Shown: positions 1 to 12,645 of the stretch, in pieces
Layout of the letters: the number at the start of each line of letters is the position of its first letter
Position numbering within the stretch: position 1 is the stretch's first letter
Assembly: GCF_040802235.1 (NCBI RefSeq)
Contig: NC_133157.1
Span: 32,071,501 to 32,135,500, forward strand
Origin: Manis javanica
Taxonomy: Eukaryota; Chordata; Mammalia; Pholidota; Manidae
Reading direction: 5' to 3'
Length of the DNA: 64,000 nucleotides
The notes under the pieces: generated by a model
Told to the model about the DNA's origin: nothing
Seen by the model: only the letters and a program-made list of their open reading frames with translations
Databases searched by the model: none
Program-made: the position numbers and the translations under genes

Positions 1-1554
1 TTTCAGCTTAATGACAAAAAAATGGGCTTTGGGTTGCACTGGAAAGAACTCTGCTGTAAGAGTAAAGAGATCTGGATCCTGGTCCTGGCTTTGCTGTGTA
101 ATTTCAATGGGTTTCTTCCTTCTCTCTTTCTCTCCTATTGAATGGAGGAGCAAGACTGCATGATTTTTGGGATGCTTCCAGCTCTGACATACTAGAATAT
201 AATGCTAATTCCTAAGCAGCAGAGTTATCATGATGTGATATCTGTAAAGGATTTGCTAGTGGCATTTTATAGCTAAGAAAAGACTAGGGAATAACATGAT
301 TTTATTTTCACTTTTTATTTTCTTTGATACTGAAATAAATACCAGAGGTCATGAGTCAAGTGGACTGTATATTCCCGGAAAAGGAAATTGAGTTGTGTTT
401 CAGTAGTACCATTGGCTACAATCCCAATTCTGTTTGCTTTTGATATCAGAGTAAGGATCTATCAATAATATTTTAAGACTATATGCCACTTTCTATGGAT
501 GTCAGTGAATATGATCTCAAAGATCACATAGTTGAGATTCTAACAAGACTCAAACATGAACTTTGGTACCAAGGAACTTACCCCCTCCTGAGGTGCTTCA
601 TTCTATTTTTATATTGTTCAAATTTCCTTAGGTTGAGCTGCAATCTTGCCTTCACATAACTATCAGTCCTAGCTTTGCTCTCTGTGGCTATAAACTACAC
701 CTGTGTTCTCTCTGGCTAAGGTTGCAAACTGCTGAAACATGGGCCAGTATCAGACCATGTCTTGTTGGCTCTTACCGCATTTAAAAATATTTCAATTCAT
801 TTTTAAAATTGAACATCATGAGTTTTTACATAAAATATTTCTGGTTTCTCTTGAAAGATCAAAAGATCTATGTGGTTGCCTCCTCAATATGATTCTTCCC
901 TTTTTTATTAACAATTCAAAGTTTTATTCCAGCCCCTGTCCTCCTTGGGTTAGCCTATAGTGTGTTAGGAGAGGTTGATTCCACCCCCAGTTCTAGGATG
1001 GGGCATGCAAATTAGTCTTAATCCATCAGCATAGTCCCAACTCCTGTCACCTTTACTGATTCAGAAACAAGCACTGTCTTAGGTTGGGTTCCTTGGAAAC
1101 AATTCAAGATGAAGAGATGCATGCAGAAGGCTTATTGAGGAGTGTTCTCGGGGCACACACCTGTGGGGACTAAAGACAGGATGGGCGTGGGAGAAGCTAG
1201 CCAGGAAAATAGCTGCAGTGCAGTGACAACCAAGGCCTCAGCTGATCCCACCAGGACCTGGAGAAGGGGGTGGCCGTTCAGAGTTATCCCAAATTGAACT
1301 AATGGGGCCACATGAGCCAGTCACTGGCCTCAGGCTTCACCCTGGGGTCGGGGGGCATAGTACAAGGAAGTGGTTTTAAAGGGCCTAGCATGTGTGGGGG
1401 AATAAGGAAAAGGTCTCATGACATTTGTTAAGAATTGTAGCTATTGAAACACCTGGCAAAGAAGAGAATGTCTAGGATTAGAAAACCCTTAAGAAGCTTC
1501 AAAATTCTGAATGGGAAGAACCTCCCATGTAGTACAATATGCTACCTTTACTTT
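1..1554. other. intergenic, no gene recognised
   Basis: AT-rich sequence with no ORF that looks like coding sequence. About 1082-1390 has the feel of a degenerate interspersed repeat, but I cannot name a family. Nothing else is supported here. Confidence 0.5.
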
Positions 1555-1850
1555 TCTTTTTTGTCTTTTTTATTGAAGTAAAATTCACATAAAGTTCACC
1601 ATCTTAATCATTTTAAAGTACACAATTCAGTGGCACTTGGTACATTCACAGTGTTGTACAACCACCACCACTACCTAGTTTCAGAACATTTTCATCACCC
1701 CAAAAGGAAACCCTATGCCAATTAAGCAGTCACTTCTCCTCCTGGCCTCCCCTAGTCTCTGGCAGCTACTTCTCTGCCTTCTGTCTCTATAGATGTGCCT
1801 ATTTTGGACATTTAAAAATAAATTGAGTCATATAATATGTAGTCTTTAAC
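1555..1850 (-). repeat. old L1 3'-end fragment, antisense
   Basis: On the + strand a T-rich start is followed by the usual reverse complement of mammalian L1M 3' ends: 'attgaagtaaaattcacat', then 'cacaattcagtggcactt', then text around 'ctctatagatgtgcctattt'. The L1 therefore reads on the minus strand. It is diverged and non-coding. The subfamily cannot be fixed by eye. Confidence 0.75.
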
Positions 1851-3994
1851 ATTGTGAAAAGTCAAAATAAGACCTTAATATTGTTATGAAAATAATTTTG
1901 ATCTTATATTCCCCCTGAAAGAGTATCAGGATCTGCAAGAGGTCTGCAGACCAGACTTTGAGAATAACTGGTCTAAGTCACCCAAGGTGTGGGGGGCCAG
2001 CTCCTCATTACAGCTTCTTTTCCAGCACATGGTGATTAGCATGTCTGCATGTTCAACCGGACACCTCCCCATCTCAGCTTCTCATCTCCGTGAAAACTCT
2101 GCCAGCCATTTCCTGCAAAGTTGAGATTAGTAATATAGCAATGGCTTCACATTTAAACTGCTCAAGGCAACCAAACAACCAAATGGGGACAAATTTTTAT
2201 TAGTAATAAATCTGAACATGGTAAAAAACTATACCTCAAACTTATTTCCAATACAATTCTGATCATTTTCTACCATTATCATTATATTTTATAATCACAG
2301 TAACTACCTTTTCAGCCGTGATGAGAATTGTCATGTCCTTTTGAATATCAAGCAGGAGCCATGCCATAAATTGTTAGCCCCTTTCTTCTCTAATGATCAC
2401 AGCTTATTTTGTTCTTCAAGTATTCTTCTCAGAGTAATTATCATGCTTATTATACAGCATATTCAAATGTTAATGTGCACACTGTACTGACGCTATTGTG
2501 AGAGCCATTTTGCTCAGGAGCTAAAATTATGTTGCCATTCTGCTCGGTGCTAGAGGTTCTGTGCCTGAAACCTGTTTCCCACATGTAAGAAGCCAAGGTT
2601 ATTTAATTAGAATGCTGACCTAGAATAAGAAGTCTAACACTTAATATAGGACCCGTAAGCTAAACAGGGTCAGTAATCATCAAGAATAGGGCCTACATGT
2701 TTTGAATTAGCTATCCATCGCTGTGGAGACAATATTTGAGCAGACTGGCTTTGGGTCATGTTTAACATCATTCCTTCAGGGTCTCTAACAAACTGCTTCT
2801 GCAGATTAAAGCAGCAAATTCACATTTCTGACAATTGGAAACATTTTCCTCATACTGAGCTGAAATCTCAAATTTTCACTCATTTGTTTCTGCTGTGCCC
2901 TCTGGAGCCACTTAGAACATGCCTGCTCTCTGCTCTGTGACTTTCCCTCAGATACTGAGGACAGTGACCGTGATCCCAGGTCCTTATATAACAGGTTACG
3001 AGTTTACCAGGTTATCTGTTTACCACTGTGGTCATACAGTTTGTCAATGCCCTTTTAAAAAAAAAAAAGTGAGGCTCTCAGAACCTGAAACAGTGATCCA
3101 GGTGTGGTCTAATCAGTGTGAAATAAGCAGATCTCTTTTGGATAAGAACTCTCCTGTTGGATATGATTCTATCAATTCTTTCCAAGAGTATATTACCTTG
3201 TTATCTATCACTGATTCATAATCAGCCAAAACCACCAAGTCTTCTAGACCATATATTGGTGCTTAGGCAATTAGCCATTTAGACTCAAATACAGGATCTG
3301 AGATTTGTCATTATTACATTTCATCATGTTAATTTGGTCCAATCCTTTGGCCTCAAGATCCTTTTTTATATCCTGAGTCTACCCTTTCTGTCCACACGTG
3401 TAATCAATCTTTCAACATTGCTATGTTTATATAAATGAAGTTAAACACTCCTGACATAAAAGGCCTCAAATGGAGCCCTTCACTTACTACCAGAAACATC
3501 AAATCAAAATATGCGTTTAAACAGTTACAACACTTCCTCCCCACCCCGCAATACATACCTCCAGTCCAACTGTTCCATCCTCTAACTCCAATTATTAGAG
3601 AGGGAAAATATCAAAGAGTATCCCAGGTTATAACTGGCTGTTTAAAGCAACCTAGAAACGAAACTGAGGAAAAGAAGGAAGGGACTGAATAAGGCCTAGT
3701 GAAGGGCTCAACGTGGCAGGACAGGATTCCCTAAAGCTGCTTCATCTAGGCCTACACACTGGCACAGGTTGGGGAAGTATTAAGGCATGAATCAAATAGA
3801 AGATCCAGGGTTCTGCTGTGATGAGAAAGAGATGGTAAATCAGTAACCAGGAAATAGAACCAAAGATGGAAGATGGAAGGTAATCAGTTAGTACATCAAA
3901 CTGGAGTGACAAAGCAGAGAACAGAAACAGGTGAGCATTAGAAGAAGAGTGAAGCAAAAAATGAGCATGTGAAACAGAATCTGGGCATGCTAAG
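1851..3994. other. intergenic, nothing recognised
   Basis: About 2.1 kb without a supported gene or clearly named repeat. There is an A-run near 3057-3068. The open frames at 2758-3221 and 3435-3692 lack recognisable protein similarity and are probably chance. Confidence 0.45.
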
Positions 3995-4195
3995 TGAACT
4001 CCAGAGCTGTGCTGTCCAATATGGTAGTCACTAGCTACAGGTGGCTATTTAAATTTAAATGAATAAAAATTGAATTAGAAACTCAGTTCCTCAGGCACAT
4101 AGCCAGATTTCAAGTGTTCAGTTGCCACATGGGCCTAGTGGCTACCATATTGAATAGTACAGAGCATTTCCATCACTGCAGAAAGTTCTATTTTT
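3995..4195. mobile_element. non-autonomous hAT-type DNA transposon fossil (MER3-like)
   Basis: Two arms form a long imperfect inverted repeat. The left arm (about 4005-4036) reads 'caatatggtagtcactag' and the right arm (about 4134-4165) reads 'ctagtggctaccatattg'. The centre holds 'tttaaatttaaat'. The right flank continues into 'gcatttccatcactgcagaa', which I remember from the same mammalian hAT consensus. No transposase is present. The family name is from memory and tentative; the palindrome is directly visible. Confidence 0.65.
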
Positions 4196-4538
4196 CCTCT
4201 GCTTTCCTTCAAGACCCAGCTCAAATATCAGTTCCTCTGGGAATTCCCCCACCACCATCCAGGCTTGGTCTGTAATTATAGGTGAGAGGCAGTAGAGCAT
4301 TATGAGTTTACACAGTGTTAGTGATAATGCATGGAGCCACACGGACTTAGTATGATCCTAGCACAGCATTTCTCAATCCTAAATCAAAATGTGGCCCTTT
4401 TCTATCTGGGGATGAAATCCTCCTTAAAGCAGTTAGCTTTGGGACTAAGACGTTTGTCAGAAATGATGAAGGAAGGGAACACTGGCCCAGCCGGCCAGAT
4501 CTGCTGAATCCACCTCTGTAGCTGTAAAAATAATTTGT
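4196..4538. other. intergenic, nothing recognised
   Basis: About 340 bp between the hAT fossil and the retro-insert. No gene or named repeat is seen. Confidence 0.4.
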
Positions 4539-4554
4539 AAAAAAAGCCTTTGAC

Positions 4555-4870
4555 CCTCACTCACCTCTCCCCCCTTGTAAACACCTGTTGATATGGAAAT
4601 GGACTAAGGAGAGAACAGCTTCTCTCACCCCTTGTAAACCTATTGGTAATGGTACCCCCATCCTGTTTGATGCTTTTCCAAGAAAGAAAGAAGGCCTCCT
4701 TGTAGTCTTCTTTGATTGCCGGTTCTATGAACAGAAAATACTGTTTGCAGCAAAATGAATACTGTGCATGTAGTTTTAATAGTATTTGTTTCAGATTTAA
4801 GTTATAATTACATATTTTTACCTGTTTCTTTAAGTGAATAAAATAGAGGTATTCGACACTAAAAAAAAAA
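4555..4870 (+). pseudogene. small poly(A)-tailed retro-insert (probable 5'-truncated mRNA 3' UTR)
   Basis: The segment ends with 'gtgaataaaatagagg' (an AATAAA signal), about 20 bp more, and then a pure A-run. It is bracketed by the same sequence, 'aaaaaaagcctttgac', at 4539-4554 and again at the end of the A-run (about 4868-4883). A poly(A) signal, a tail and a direct repeat are the marks of L1-mediated retroposition of a cellular transcript. The body has no coding frame, so it looks like a 3' UTR fragment. I do not recognise the source gene. A third similar stretch, 'aaagaaagcctttgag', lies at about 4893-4908 and may be target-side duplication or slippage. Confidence 0.65.
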
Positions 4871-5149
4871 AAAAGCCTTTGACAGAAAAAAAAGAAAGAA
4901 AGCCTTTGAGCTCCTGTTCACAAGCATTACATGGGCCATCTTGGCCAGGCAGTCAAGAGCTAGAAGTCAACATCTGATTTACTTGATGCAGGATATCTTG
5001 TAACAATCTTACCTGCTGGCCCTCACTGAATTTTCAGTCTGCCTTCTTTCTCTTTTAATTTCCTGTGCAAGAAGCTCTTACAATTTCTCATAATAAGAGC
5101 TATCAATTCTACCTTCTAAATCTCTCTAGAATCTGTGCTCTGAGTTAAT

Positions 5150-5720
5150 TTATCTTCTCTCTCTCTTCTCACCCATCTCCCACACTGCCACTTAAATGCT
5201 CTAAGAACCCAACCTGACCGTGACACTCTCCTCCCTTGAAACCCTTCAGTGGCTCCACATGACACCATAAAGGCCTGCTTGGCGAGCCCCAGCTGCCTTT
5301 CTGGTTTGGATCTTTCCACTCTCTGATGTGCTGCACACGCTTCAGCCTCCCTGCGACCCAGAACCAAGAAGTCTGCTCACATCCCTGTGCCAGTGCACTT
5401 GCAGCTCCCTCTGTCTGATGTATCTCCCGCCCCCATTTCCCCTGGGGAGTTTCTCCACCCCTGTTAAGCTTTCATTTAAATCTCGTCCCCTCTAAGGAGC
5501 CTGCCTTGAGCCCTCTGACAGACTTGAATGGTCCATCGGCTGTGCCCAAACACGCAGGCTTTGGTCATAACACATCCTGTGTGTGACGCGCGTGAGTCTG
5601 TTTCTCCCACTAAACTGTGAGGTCCCAAGGGCAGGCGGCACCTCTGACTCATCTCTCATCCCCAGTGGGAGCACAGGACCTGACTCAACAAACACTTATT
5701 AAATGCCTGTGAGAATGAAC
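5150..5720 (+). repeat. LINE-2 (L2) 3' fragment
   Basis: The order of blocks follows the L2 3' region: 'cccttcagtggctccacat', then a pyrimidine-rich stretch, 'actgtgaggtcccaagggcag', and the end 'aacaaacacttattaaatgc'. It is sense on the + strand and diverged, with no ORF. Confidence 0.75.
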
Positions 5721-6189
5721 AACAGTCTGTGCCATTGTGAGGCTCTGCTGGGGCCAAAAACGAAAACTGTGAGCATCTTCTGTGTAGTTTTCTGCTGCCA
5801 TCCATGCTCCTGAGGCCACGCTGACAGAGGCCTATGGACAAGTGGCCCTGGTAGTTGAGGATGTGGGGAAAAGCAAAAGGCCTGCAGCTGTTCCCACTGA
5901 AAAAGCCTCACTGTATGCTGGCCGTTCTCGCAGCAGAGACCACGACCCACACAGACCCATTCCTTGTTTTTTTGTGAAAGAACACAGGACCCCTTGGAGA
6001 ATGTTCTTGTAGGGGTCCATTGGTGGATAACTCTATGAAGAGAATTATGGGCAAGGGGAGAAATCTCTTAGTAGGATGGAGAGGGATGAAACATTGCTAC
6101 TCTGACACAGCATGGGGGTGTTGCTGGCAAGGGAATGTAGGAGCTAATAGTAACATTTTTTTTATCTTTTAAAAAGTACCCCATACTTT
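5721..6189. other. intergenic, nothing recognised
   Basis: Overlapping minus-strand open frames at 5656-6020 have no recognisable domain and differ in composition from the two real genes. I treat them as chance. Confidence 0.45.
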
Positions 6190-6400
6190 ATGGTTACCAA
6201 GACATTTCCACTCCTATCATCTTATTTAGCCTGTTATCCGCCCTGACGGGAAGGCAAGACAGAGCTGGGGTTGTTTTTATAGATAAGGAAACTAATATTC
6301 AGAAGAGAGGTGAAGTGACTTGCCCAAAGTCATGTTTTGAGCAAAGACACATAAAAATGAAGTACTTCCCCTGGGTCATGAAATAACAAGCAGAACTAAA
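6190..6400 (+). repeat. MIR-like SINE fragment
   Basis: Contains the MIR core and tail text: 'ataaggaaactaatattcag', then 'gaagtgacttgcccaaagtc'. Diverged. Confidence 0.6.
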
Positions 6401-9299
6401 ACAATCTCTGCTGGGTTTTCTTTTAACAAAATGTTTAAAATCAAAAACATTTTCTAGTAAATTGAGTCTAGAGGGCTATTAGGCATTTCTTGGGAAATTT
6501 GACTAGATGACATTAAAGAGTTTTTCCAGCTATGAAATTCTGTGAAATTTAGTGCCCACTGTATCCCAGGTTACTGTAAAAGACAATTATCAGCTTGCAA
6601 GTAATTTTGAAAATAAAGCCCAGCACCCCTGTCTGATTTAATGGAAGGTCTCAAGCAAATTACTTACTTACTCCATCACCTTGTCATCAATCTATTTTTC
6701 CACTCCTTCTACTCCCTACAACGTGGCACCTCCATTACTTGATCAATTGTTCACCTCCTTTGTTGGAGATAACTGGGATTTAGAGCTAAAGACAATGTCT
6801 ATATAAGACTAGAAAGCAGAACTGTTATCATGTATTACTGAGATCTTAATTTAATTCCCATTAAAGAGGAATTAAGTTGACTGGATTGGTGAAAGTTCAC
6901 TCTGTTTGTTCCTCCTCAGAGAGATGGCTAAATCCATTCAGGTGCCGTATCTGATAGTGGAATATGGAAATGGAGTTTTCTCCATAGGTCAGGGTAGGTG
7001 TGTGATTTTCTAGAAAGGAAAGTCTGTTTTGGTTGGATAGACCAAGTTACTTAAGTTCCATCTGACAAGATTCCCCCAGCCTCCTTGCATGAGAACAAAG
7101 TATTGTATAAACTGAATTGAGTAAAAACAGAAGCTAATAACACCTCTGTGGAAACAGATACCCTATCTATCTTGTGATCCAAGAGTCCAAGCTCTATCCG
7201 CTGCACCACGCATTCTTCAGGGTGATAGTTGCCCCTATTAGTTAATGTTTCATGAGAAGTGAATAGCAGTGTCCAATTTCAGTGATAAAGGCTATATCAA
7301 TAATAGCATGTAACACCCTATTTTTGTTTTCATCAAGAAGTCCAATGCTCTCCAGATAGAGGAATTATGGGTAATTCTGGGCGTCACTGGAAGTCTTTGA
7401 GGATGTCTATTCTGTCTGGATTTGTTTTAATTTCTCTCTTGATTATCAAAAACATTCTGACACTTAAATGTAACAATAAGATGTACTTCTTGCTTAAGGC
7501 AGAGGGCTGAGGAGGGTTCCCTCCAAAGTGCTGGGCCAGGCCTGCCACCTTCTTTTCTTCCAGTGGAGCATCAGACTGTGCTATGTGACTCCCACACAGG
7601 TGTCTATCATGGCTGAGCAAGGCTGGCTTCCTTAAAAAGAGATGAGAGTATTAACAATAAAGGGTGACAATACAGAACATAAGAACAAAGGAAGTCTTCA
7701 TATTCACATTGAACTTGCCCAGGATATATGCTGATAAAGTCAGATCTGAGCATATCCTGCGCTCCATCTGTTAAAGATGCGCACAGCCGCGTAGGAGAAT
7801 ACAAGGCAAGAAAGACCTGGCAATACATTTTCTGCTTGCTAAATACTCCTTCTCTTCCCTCCCCAACCTGGCTAAAAATACAAAGTGTCACGAAAAAAAA
7901 CCCCAAATACAAAAAAGCCTACCATTTGTTGAGCAGATTGTGACAGAATATCAATTAGCTAAGTGTTTAGTATGCAAACATCCCCAGTGCTAACTCACCC
8001 AGAGGAGGACTTAGTGGGAGGGGGAACAGAGAGTGTCAGAATTAGGGAGCAAGGCAGGCTGCTTCCAAAGTAAAGTGCTAGAGCCAGAGCTCACGACTTT
8101 GCTGACAGGTGAGAATGGTGCAATTGCCCTTTATGTTCATCTAGTGGCAAGCAGTTCTAGCTCGAGTCACATCTCCCTCAGCTGGTTCAGGGACAACTGT
8201 TTACTGAACATATACCTTGTGCCAGGCCCTCCGCAGGCCTGTGGGCTGCACCATTTGGAAGGCTGCAATTCATCAGCAGTAGTCCTTTTCAGGCAGGAAC
8301 TGATCTGGGTTATACTAACTCTAAACTCTTAAGTCCAGAGGATAGAATCTGCTGGAAGCAGGGAGTTGAAGCTTCCAAACAAATTGAACTAAAGTGTCAT
8401 GTTAGGTTCTAGTACATATTCTATGCCAGAGTAGCTAAAACTCCAAGGGGTGAAGAAACAGAAAATAATAGAGAGGCTAGTATTCAGCTAGAGATGTCAT
8501 TGAGAGTAGCTGACATGCAAAACACTGGGTCAGTGACAGGCCATGAAGTGAGTTGGGTCTTTGGCTGTGTTCCTTCTGAACACAGGCACTGAAAAGGGCA
8601 ATTTGGTTTGAGGACAGATTTGGACATGATTTGGAAGTTCTGTGAAATAACAAAAATTCACTGATTAATTACATAGGCCAGTGTTTCCCAAGATGCAGCA
8701 TGCATTCCACTTGGGGAAGTGCAGATAATTTTAGATGAATTTAATAGTTCATTAGTGTATTTAATGTGCCTTAGATGAAATATGATTTGTTATACCACAA
8801 ACCTGTGATGTCACAGATGATGTTGGTTTTCCACATACAATGCTAATATAACATTTCCATTTTAAATACTTAAGTAAAAAGTTTATTTGAAGAAAACTAT
8901 TACAGGTACAGAAGATGTTACTGCAAGAAGATAGCAAAAGTTATGAATATAGAATGTAAACAATTGGAAAGTTTGGGAAATGCTTCATTAAGCCAGGGGA
9001 TGAAGTAGATTGACTTACAGACAGAAGAGTTTGGAGTGTCAGACAGGTGAAGGGAAAACAGTAGAACTCTCAAAAGATCTCTATTCCAGTTCCAAAGGCC
9101 ACTAAGCCTACCACCAAGCCTCTCTCTGGGTCTCCATTTCCTTAATATAAAATAACTCTAATGCCTTGCTTAGCTTTATTATTCAGTGGTTCTATTTTGC
9201 TTATTATTATTGAGATTATGAACAATCACAACAGTACAGTAAGGTCTGTTATGTGACAAAAGTTGGGTGTTTTGCCATGTTCCTTCTGAAAGATGCTTT
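6401..9299. other. intergenic, mostly unrecognised
   Basis: About 2.9 kb without a supported gene. A minus-strand stretch at about 7165-7215 reads 'ggtgcagcggatagagctt', which resembles the 5' half of a tRNA-derived SINE (A-box-like). I see no matching B box, so it is not called as a tRNA. The rest holds nothing I can name. Confidence 0.45.
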
Positions 9300-9445
9300 C
9301 CATAAGTCATCATTCTTAATTTTCATCATGATCATGAAAGTAGGTGTTATAATGCCCATCCTCTGTAGGAGGGAATTGAGGCTGGAAGATTTTAAGTAAC
9401 TTGCCCAAGGGTACCCAGAACCTGATTTGAATGAACTTTAATCTG
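9300..9445 (+). repeat. MIR fragment
   Basis: Carries 'gggaattgaggctggaag' followed by 'aagtaacttgcccaaggg', the conserved MIR core. Confidence 0.6.
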
Positions 9446-9499
9446 ACTCCAGAGCCTATGTTTGCTCCTCTTAGCCTTGCTGGACTGCACTAGTTAATT

Positions 9500-9690
9500 C
9501 CTAGTCACCCTTTAAAACTAAGCCCTAGATCATCTTTTCCAGAAATATTTATTTGACCCCATCTCTGCTCTTGATTAGATGTCCTTCCTTTGTGTTCCCT
9601 TAATGTCCTATGTACACTGGTTTTTATATTTGCCTTTGTATCCCCAGCACCTTGCATAGTTTTGGGCACAGAGTAGTCAACAAATTTCAG
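9500..9690 (+). repeat. L2 3'-end fragment
   Basis: The text ends in the L2 terminus style: 'tttgtatccccagcaccttg', then 'gggcacagagtagtcaacaa'. A purine-only GA-rich tract follows at about 9688-9752. Confidence 0.65.
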
Positions 9691-9752
9691 AAAGAGGGAG
9701 AACATGAAGGAGAGGGGGAAAAGGAGGAAAGGAGAAGAGAGGGAGTTGGAAA
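9690..9752. repeat. GA-rich purine tract
   Basis: About 60 bp that are almost all A and G (for example 'ggagagggggaaaaggagga'). Low-complexity sequence directly after the L2 end. Confidence 0.8.
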
Positions 9753-9804
9753 AGGAAATACATTGCTACTTTATTTTATTAGGCATGAAAGAAGTAAAAT
9801 TGAG

Positions 9805-10030
9805 AGGTAGGAGAGCAAGGTGGTTAAGAAAAAGGTCTTCCAGGTCCAAACCACCATTTCCTAGGTGCATGACTTAGGGCACAGGGTCAATGCCTGTGCT
9901 TCAGTTTTTTCATCTATAAAACTGGGTTATCAATAGTACCTACCTTACAGGATGTTGTATAGACTAAATGAATTATTACATATATAAAGCCTTTAGAACA
10001 GTGCCTGGGATGTGGTAAGCAGGTTTCCAG
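9805..10030 (+). repeat. MIR SINE
   Basis: Nearly full MIR layout: 'gagcaaggtggttaagaa' near the head, then 'cagttttttcatctataaaa', 'taccttacaggatgttgt' and 'aacagtgcctgggatgtgg'. Sense on +. Confidence 0.8.
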
Positions 10031-10354
10031 TACATATTAGACATTATTATTATTTCTGTGAAATTAATAAAGGGGAAAAAACTTAATACTATTATAAAGT
10101 GAAAAAATACATACATTACTATATACATATAGAGCCTCTTCATTTTCGCAGTTTTACTGTTGACCAATGCAGGTTCATTCCAAGGCAGTTCTGAACAAAG
10201 AGAATTATAGCCATAGAATGCACAATATATTTATCTTTCCACTTCTATGGTAGCAGAATTAAAAATGTCACTTGTATCCTCAGAACATTTGGAAATATTG
10301 ATACTAAAATTATCACACTCTTTATATTCTAAATTCAGATTTACTTGATATCTG

Positions 10355-10475
10355 TCACTCTCAGTTAGACTTTGAGTTCCTTGAGGGAAAGGACTCCTGT
10401 TTGATTCATGTTTTATTCTCCTTTGCAAGGAGGATGATGTAAGTAAATGTTCAATAAATGTTTGTTGAATAAACA
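10355..10475 (+). repeat. L2 terminal fragment
   Basis: Holds the L2 end: 'gactttgagttccttgaggg', then 'tgttcaataaatgtttgttg', then 'aataaa'. Confidence 0.75.
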
Positions 10476-10629
10476 GTGTAGAAAATATGTGTACCTGTGA
10501 ATAAAATAAAAAATATTATGTGTTATTTACCATACAAGAAGTTCAAATCAAGTGTGATTATAGCTCAGAAAGGGGAGATCACTTCTATATTAAATGAAAA
10601 AAAGTAGCAGAACAGAATAGTTGAATTTG

Positions 10630-10830
10630 TGAACTTCAGCATCAGAACATTGGTTCTGAGCCCTAACTTTGACACTTATATGACCTTGGGACATAACCTC
10701 CTTAAACAATGTTTTCCTTATCAGTGAAATGGGATAATATTAGTAGGAAGAACGAAATGAAATAACATATGTAAAATGTCAGGGAGCATGTTTGTAGAGT
10801 GGCTGACATCATCATAATCATCAAAGGCTT
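10630..10830 (+). repeat. MIR SINE
   Basis: MIR order is visible: 'ttctgagccctaactttgac', 'tatgaccttgggacataacc', 'tcagtgaaatgggataata'. Sense on +. Confidence 0.7.
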
Positions 10831-12470
10831 TTGTGATGGAGGCACCCACTGGATGGGCAGACAGGCAAGAGCACTCAGCAACCAGGAGGTATGAACCAAG
10901 GTGCTGTGGGTGTTTGAAAGAGTCAAGGTCAAATAGGGAGGGCAAGTGGCCCTATTTAATTGGAACATTGGGTATTTTCAGGAAAGTAATGGAAGAGACA
11001 ATTAGGAATTTGGCTTTAAATGCCAGTCTGGGAGAGTTAGTCATTATTCTGCCAGTAATACTGGAATTTTACAGGATTCTAAATAGTGTAGTGGTAAGTT
11101 CAGAACCAGCTACATGGGGATGTGCTGGCTGTTTGTACAGGATGGTCTGGGCAAGATGAGGGGAGATGGAAGCAGATAAACCACTTGGGAAGCTCTTCCA
11201 GTACTTCTGGTGAGAAGCTGAGTTCCCTCTCTGGGAAGGTGGTATGGGAAAGAAAAAGAGGGAATGAGCATATGGGACACTGGGAAGAATGAACTCGTAG
11301 GACTGTGTCCAACTGGATGTGAGAAGCAAAGTGCAGAGGCAAATCAAAGACAATTCTGAAAGTTTAGAACTGGGTGACCAGGAGCAGCATGGTGCTACTA
11401 TTCTAGCAGAAATAAAGCACAGAGACTGGCTTTAGGGGAAAGATGTATTTGCTTTTTGCTGTGCTATGTTTGAGATACAGTGGATATTCAGGTAACAAAT
11501 GATATCCAAGAGACACTTGAAAATGTGATCTTTAGAACTCAGATATTTATTTAAAAGCTATGTTCCAGAGGTAAAAGCTAAAGGTATACAATTGGATCAA
11601 CTGCCTGAAAGTGGAGTATGAAGAGAGAAGAATCAGGGAGTCATCCTTGGGAAATACTTACCACAGCTAGAGGAGGGAAAGAGAAGCCTGTGGAAGAGGA
11701 TGAGGGGGAAGTAGAGGTGAACACACTACCAGAGAAGCCGGGAACAAAGCAGGTTTCAAGGAGGGTAGAAGTGCTCAAATGAATCATACACCACAGAGAG
11801 AGAACTGAGAAGGGACCACTGGGCTCAGCCACTAGGAAATCACTGGTGACTTCTGAGAACAATATGTAAAAGAAAAACTAGATTTCCAAAGTGAAGGAAT
11901 GAAGAAGTGGTGTGGGGAAGAAAAGGTAAACTGAGAGTACATTATTAGTTCTGGAAGCTCAGGAATACAAGGCTAGGATATGGTGGTAGCTCCAGATATG
12001 AGCAGGATTGTTCTTCCCCAGATAAAGGGCCCCTACAGTTTATCCAGAGATGCTTATTGGTCTATGCTATAAGGCACAGAAAGCAATTTTGGTGGAGGAG
12101 GCTAGAGGAGGGACTTTGTAACAAACTAGATTGAATATCAGGTTACAGCCATTCTAAATTCTAGACCGTATTATCTGTATGTGTACAGCAGTGTCTGTTT
12201 TAGCAGAGACAGAACTCATTTATCATGCATCCACAGACCATGAGAGAGGGAAACCAGAAATTCTCCTTCCCCAGTTACGAAAATAAAGTTTGATCCACTC
12301 TTTGAAAAGAACTATAAAGCTTAAAAAAGCATTTTAGCAAGGAAGGGAACGCTAAGAAAAATAGACATACAATGTCTTCCTTTTCTTGACTTCTCCACCC
12401 AAATGCACTCTGGGAAAATGCCCAGGTGCATCATTAGAATGCTCTAATAATACTATTAACACCACCCAAG
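10831..12470. other. intergenic, nothing recognised
   Basis: About 1.6 kb, relatively G/A-rich on the + strand. Short open frames on both strands at 10.7-11.35 kb overlap one another in several frames and show no known domain. No gene is supported. Confidence 0.45.
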
Positions 12471-12474
12471 TTTA

Positions 12475-12645
12475 TGGCATATCTATCTGCAAAGTGCTTT
12501 TCATTTTGTAAAAAGCTCTCCTGATCTCTTCTGTCCTCACAGAATCCCTGTGAAGGATTAATCTTTCTCCATTTCACAAGGGAAGAAACTGAGGATCAGA
12601 GAGAATTCAGCAATTCTTTCCCAAATTACAGAGCCAGTAAACGGT
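12475..12645 (+). repeat. MIR-family fragment
   Basis: Contains 'caaagtgcttttcattttg' and 'aagggaagaaactgaggatc', typical of the MIRb/MIR core. Diverged. Confidence 0.6.

Noticed and set aside
7165..7215. tRNA gene candidate on the minus strand
   Set aside because: Only an A-box-like half is present. There is no B box, acceptor pairing or terminator. At best a tRNA-derived SINE scrap.
7607..7943. Overlapping open frames on both strands near 7.7 kb
   Set aside because: No known domain, and the mirror-image openness on both strands suggests chance.
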